A DNA stretch of 8,027 nucleotides, from positions 1-8,027 of the forward strand of contig JAAZDH010000046.1 in NCBI GenBank assembly GCA_012512865.1, in the 5' to 3' direction. This document shows positions 5,955-8,027 of this stretch, piece after piece. Origin of the DNA: Clostridiaceae bacterium. Lineage in GTDB: Bacteria; Bacillota; Clostridia; Acetivibrionales; DUMC01. Each line of letters starts with the position of its first letter. Within the stretch, counting starts at the first letter, position 1. Made by a program: the position numbers and the translations under genes. The notes beneath the pieces were generated by a model. It did no database searches. It had not been told where the DNA came from and worked only from the letters and a program-made list of their open reading frames with translations.

Positions 5955-8027
5955 GAATTAAATCCATGGCCTCCCTCGAAGCTGTCCGACATTTTCATTT
6001 CAAGCCACTGCTGTCTTGTTACAAGGACCTGCCTTGGTTTGCTGCCTTCATACCTCCCCACTATACCTCTTGCCTCCATTTGGTCTATTATTCTTGCAGC
6101 CCTTGCGTACCCTATTTTGAATTTTCTTTGTAAAAGAGAAGCTGAAGCCTGCCCTGTCTCAATTACCATTTCAATAGCCTGGGGAAGGAACTCGTCCCAT
6201 TCATCATCCATTTCCCTGTCGTCCCCAATATTCCTGCTGATTTCATCCAATACACTGTCATCATACTCGCTATTACATTGCGTCTTTATAAAACCTATGA
6301 TTTTCTCAACTTCCTTTTCGCTAATAAAAGCGCCTTGCAATCTTACGGGTTTCTGCTGCCCTGCAGGGTAAAACAGCATGTCTCCATTGCCAAGCAATTT
6401 TTCGGCCCCGCCCATATCCAGTATTGTCCTGGAATCCACCTGTGATGATACGGCAAACGATATTCTTGATGGAATATTTGCCTTTATAAGGCCTGTAATT
6501 ACATCAACCGACGGTCGTTGTGTTGCAACCACAAGGTGCATCCCCGCCGCCCTTGCCATTTGTGCCAGGCGGCAGATACAATCTTCTACTTCGCCAGGGG
6601 CTACCATCATCAAATCAGACAGCTCATCAATTATTATTACGATCAAAGGCAGGTAATCATGCTCTCCCGATTGTTCAACCGCAGAGTTGTACCCCTTTAT
6701 ATCCCTTACTCCTTTTTCAGCAAACAGCTTGTATCTTCTTACCATTTCCTGTACAGCCCAGTTCAAAGCGCTTGCAGCCTTTTTAGGTTCAGTTATAACG
6801 GGTATGAGCAAGTGGGGAATACCGTTGTATATGTTTAGTTCCACCATTTTCGGATCAATTAGAATTAATTTGACTTCTTCAGGGGATGACTTGTAAAGAA
6901 TGCTGGTAATCAGGCTTTTGATGCATACGCTCTTACCTGACCCGGTTGCACCTGCAATCAATAAATGCGGCATTTTTGCAATATCGGCCACCACGCATTC
7001 GCCCGATATGTCCTTGCCTACTGCAAATGCCACCTTGGAAGGGTGCTGGGCAAACTCCTTCGAGTCAATAACCTCCCTTAAAAACACGGGGGTAATTCCC
7101 TTGTTTGGAACTTCAATACCCACTGCGGCTTTTCCGGGGATTGGAGCTTCTATCCTTACCCCTTGGGATGCAAGATTTAATGAAATATCGTCTGCCAAGC
7201 TCACAATCCTGCTTACTTTTACCCCTGAACTGGGCTGAAGTTCAAACCTGGTGACCGCAGGACCCACTGTAACGTTTACAACCTTTGCTTCCACCCCAAA
7301 ACTCCTGAGCGTCTCCTCCAATTTCCTTGCTCCCTCCAGGGCAATGTTCTTATAGGTACGAATGCTCTTTCCGCCATCCGGGTTAGCATTTAACAGGTTT
7401 ATGGGAGGATACTTGTACAAAATTTCATGTAGTTTCCGTGTTGGCCCAAGTATTTCTTTCTCCTGGAAATCATCAGCTTCAACATCCTCACGGGAAACTG
7501 TTTTTTTAACCTGTATACGAGGTACTTCTTTAACCTCCTTATCATCTTTATCCATGGTTTTGGGCAAGTTTACGTTGATTTTCACGATATTATCCTGCAG
7601 TTCGTCACTGCTGTCCTTTAACTCACCATATTCTTCTTCAGCAGCGCAAGCATCCCTGTAATCTTTTCCTTCCCTGATACCCTTTACCAGCATTTTGAAA
7701 CAACTTGCCAAGCCTGAACGTGTTTTCTTTACCAATGAATATATGGAAACATCCGTTAGCAGTATCAAATTTATTGTTGACAGGGAAACCAGTATAATTA
7801 TGGCACCTAGCGGTTTGAAAACCAGGAGAAGGGGTAAAGCGATAATTCCTCCCAGGACTCCACCACCGCTTAAACCCTGGCCTTCCCTGTAAAAAGCAAT
7901 AATACAATCCAATGGGCTTAAATTTTGATATTTATCAGATTGAAAAGCTCCTGTATGAAGAATTGCCGAAACCAGGGCAAGGAGCATAAATGTATATGCA
8001 GCTTTTGATTTCAGGTTAGATTTATCC
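5951..8027 (-). CDS. ftsK: FtsK/SpoIIIE DNA translocase, 5' end beyond the window
   Basis: The frame stays open to the right edge, giving 691 visible residues; an internal ATG at 7987 should not be taken as the start. Numbered from that Met, hydrophobic segments at about 1-10, 42-58 and 60-78 are the last part of the N-terminal membrane domain. A charged linker (about 100-180) follows, then the alpha domain and the RecA-like motor. Walker A is GATGSGKS (346-353), Walker B is LIVIIIDE (448-455), and VVATQRPSVDVITG lies at 486-499. A C-terminal gamma winged helix (about 594-657, with QRKFKIGYARAARIIDQME) should read orientation sequences on DNA. The protein pumps chromosomal DNA through the division or sporulation septum. 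SpoIIIE of Bacillus has 787 residues, so about 100 N-terminal residues are probably missing here. Whether it acts as vegetative FtsK, sporulation SpoIIIE or both cannot be decided. The stop codon lies inside the rny promoter. Confidence 0.97.
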   Translation of the reverse strand, partial: DKSNLKSKAAYTFMLLALVSAILHTGAFQSDKYQNLSPLDCIIAFYREGQGLSGGGVLGGIIALPLLLVFKPLGAIIILVSLSTINLILLTDVSIYSLVKKTRSGLASCFKMLVKGIREGKDYRDACAAEEEYGELKDSSDELQDNIVKINVNLPKTMDKDDKEVKEVPRIQVKKTVSREDVEADDFQEKEILGPTRKLHEILYKYPPINLLNANPDGGKSIRTYKNIALEGARKLEETLRSFGVEAKVVNVTVGPAVTRFELQPSSGVKVSRIVSLADDISLNLASQGVRIEAPIPGKAAVGIEVPNKGITPVFLREVIDSKEFAQHPSKVAFAVGKDISGECVVADIAKMPHLLIAGATGSGKSVCIKSLITSILYKSSPEEVKLILIDPKMVELNIYNGIPHLLIPVITEPKKAASALNWAVQEMVRRYKLFAEKGVRDIKGYNSAVEQSGEHDYLPLIVIIIDELSDLMMVAPGEVEDCICRLAQMARAAGMHLVVATQRPSVDVITGLIKANIPSRISFAVSSQVDSRTILDMGGAEKLLGNGDMLFYPAGQQKPVRLQGAFISEKEVEKIIGFIKTQCNSEYDDSVLDEISRNIGDDREMDDEWDEFLPQAIEMVIETGQASASLLQRKFKIGYARAARIIDQMEARGIVGRYEGSKPRQVLVTRQQWLEMKMSDSFEGGHGFNS

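Overview
The window is an AT-rich stretch of a spore-forming Firmicute, most likely one of the Clostridia. The evidence is the conserved rny-ymdB-spoVS gene order, a FtsK/SpoIIIE translocase, strong AGGAGG-type ribosome binding sites, and a promoter before spoVS that matches the Bacillus sigma-H consensus. The genus cannot be fixed from this sequence alone. All seven genes lie on the minus strand, so transcription runs from high to low coordinates. No convincing plus-strand gene, tRNA, rRNA, CRISPR array or mobile element was seen.

Layout in transcription order: (1) ftsK/spoIIIE, with its 5' end beyond the right edge (8027-5951); (2) rny, encoding RNase Y (5839-4283), preceded by its own near-consensus sigma-A promoter and followed by a GAAA-tetraloop intrinsic terminator; (3) ymdB, a metallophosphodiesterase (4211-3426); (4) a 272-base AT-rich gap carrying a sigma-H-type promoter and a leader hairpin; (5) spoVS (3153-2890); (6) a family 5 solute-binding lipoprotein (2878-1172); (7) lspA, lipoprotein signal peptidase (1169-690); (8) an RluD/YlyB-type pseudouridine synthase (693 to the left edge, 3' end missing).

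The last four genes are packed as one operon: 11 bases between spoVS and the lipoprotein, 2 bases between the lipoprotein and lspA, and an ATGA overlap between lspA and the pseudouridine synthase. The sigma-H-type promoter would therefore place a lipoprotein, the peptidase that matures it and an RNA-modifying enzyme together with an early sporulation protein. RNase Y and YmdB act in RNA turnover and adaptive or developmental signalling. SpoIIIE-type translocase and SpoVS act in DNA segregation and sporulation.

The window is largely conserved housekeeping and sporulation DNA, and I see no new defence or mobile system. The most unusual points are: rny has no ATG, GTG or TTG anywhere between its upstream stop codon and codon 96, so it appears to start at ATT behind an excellent Shine-Dalgarno sequence; spoVS is wired into a lipoprotein-lspA-rluD operon; and the solute-binding protein has an Asn/Asp/Glu/Gln repeat where its family normally has a conserved helix.
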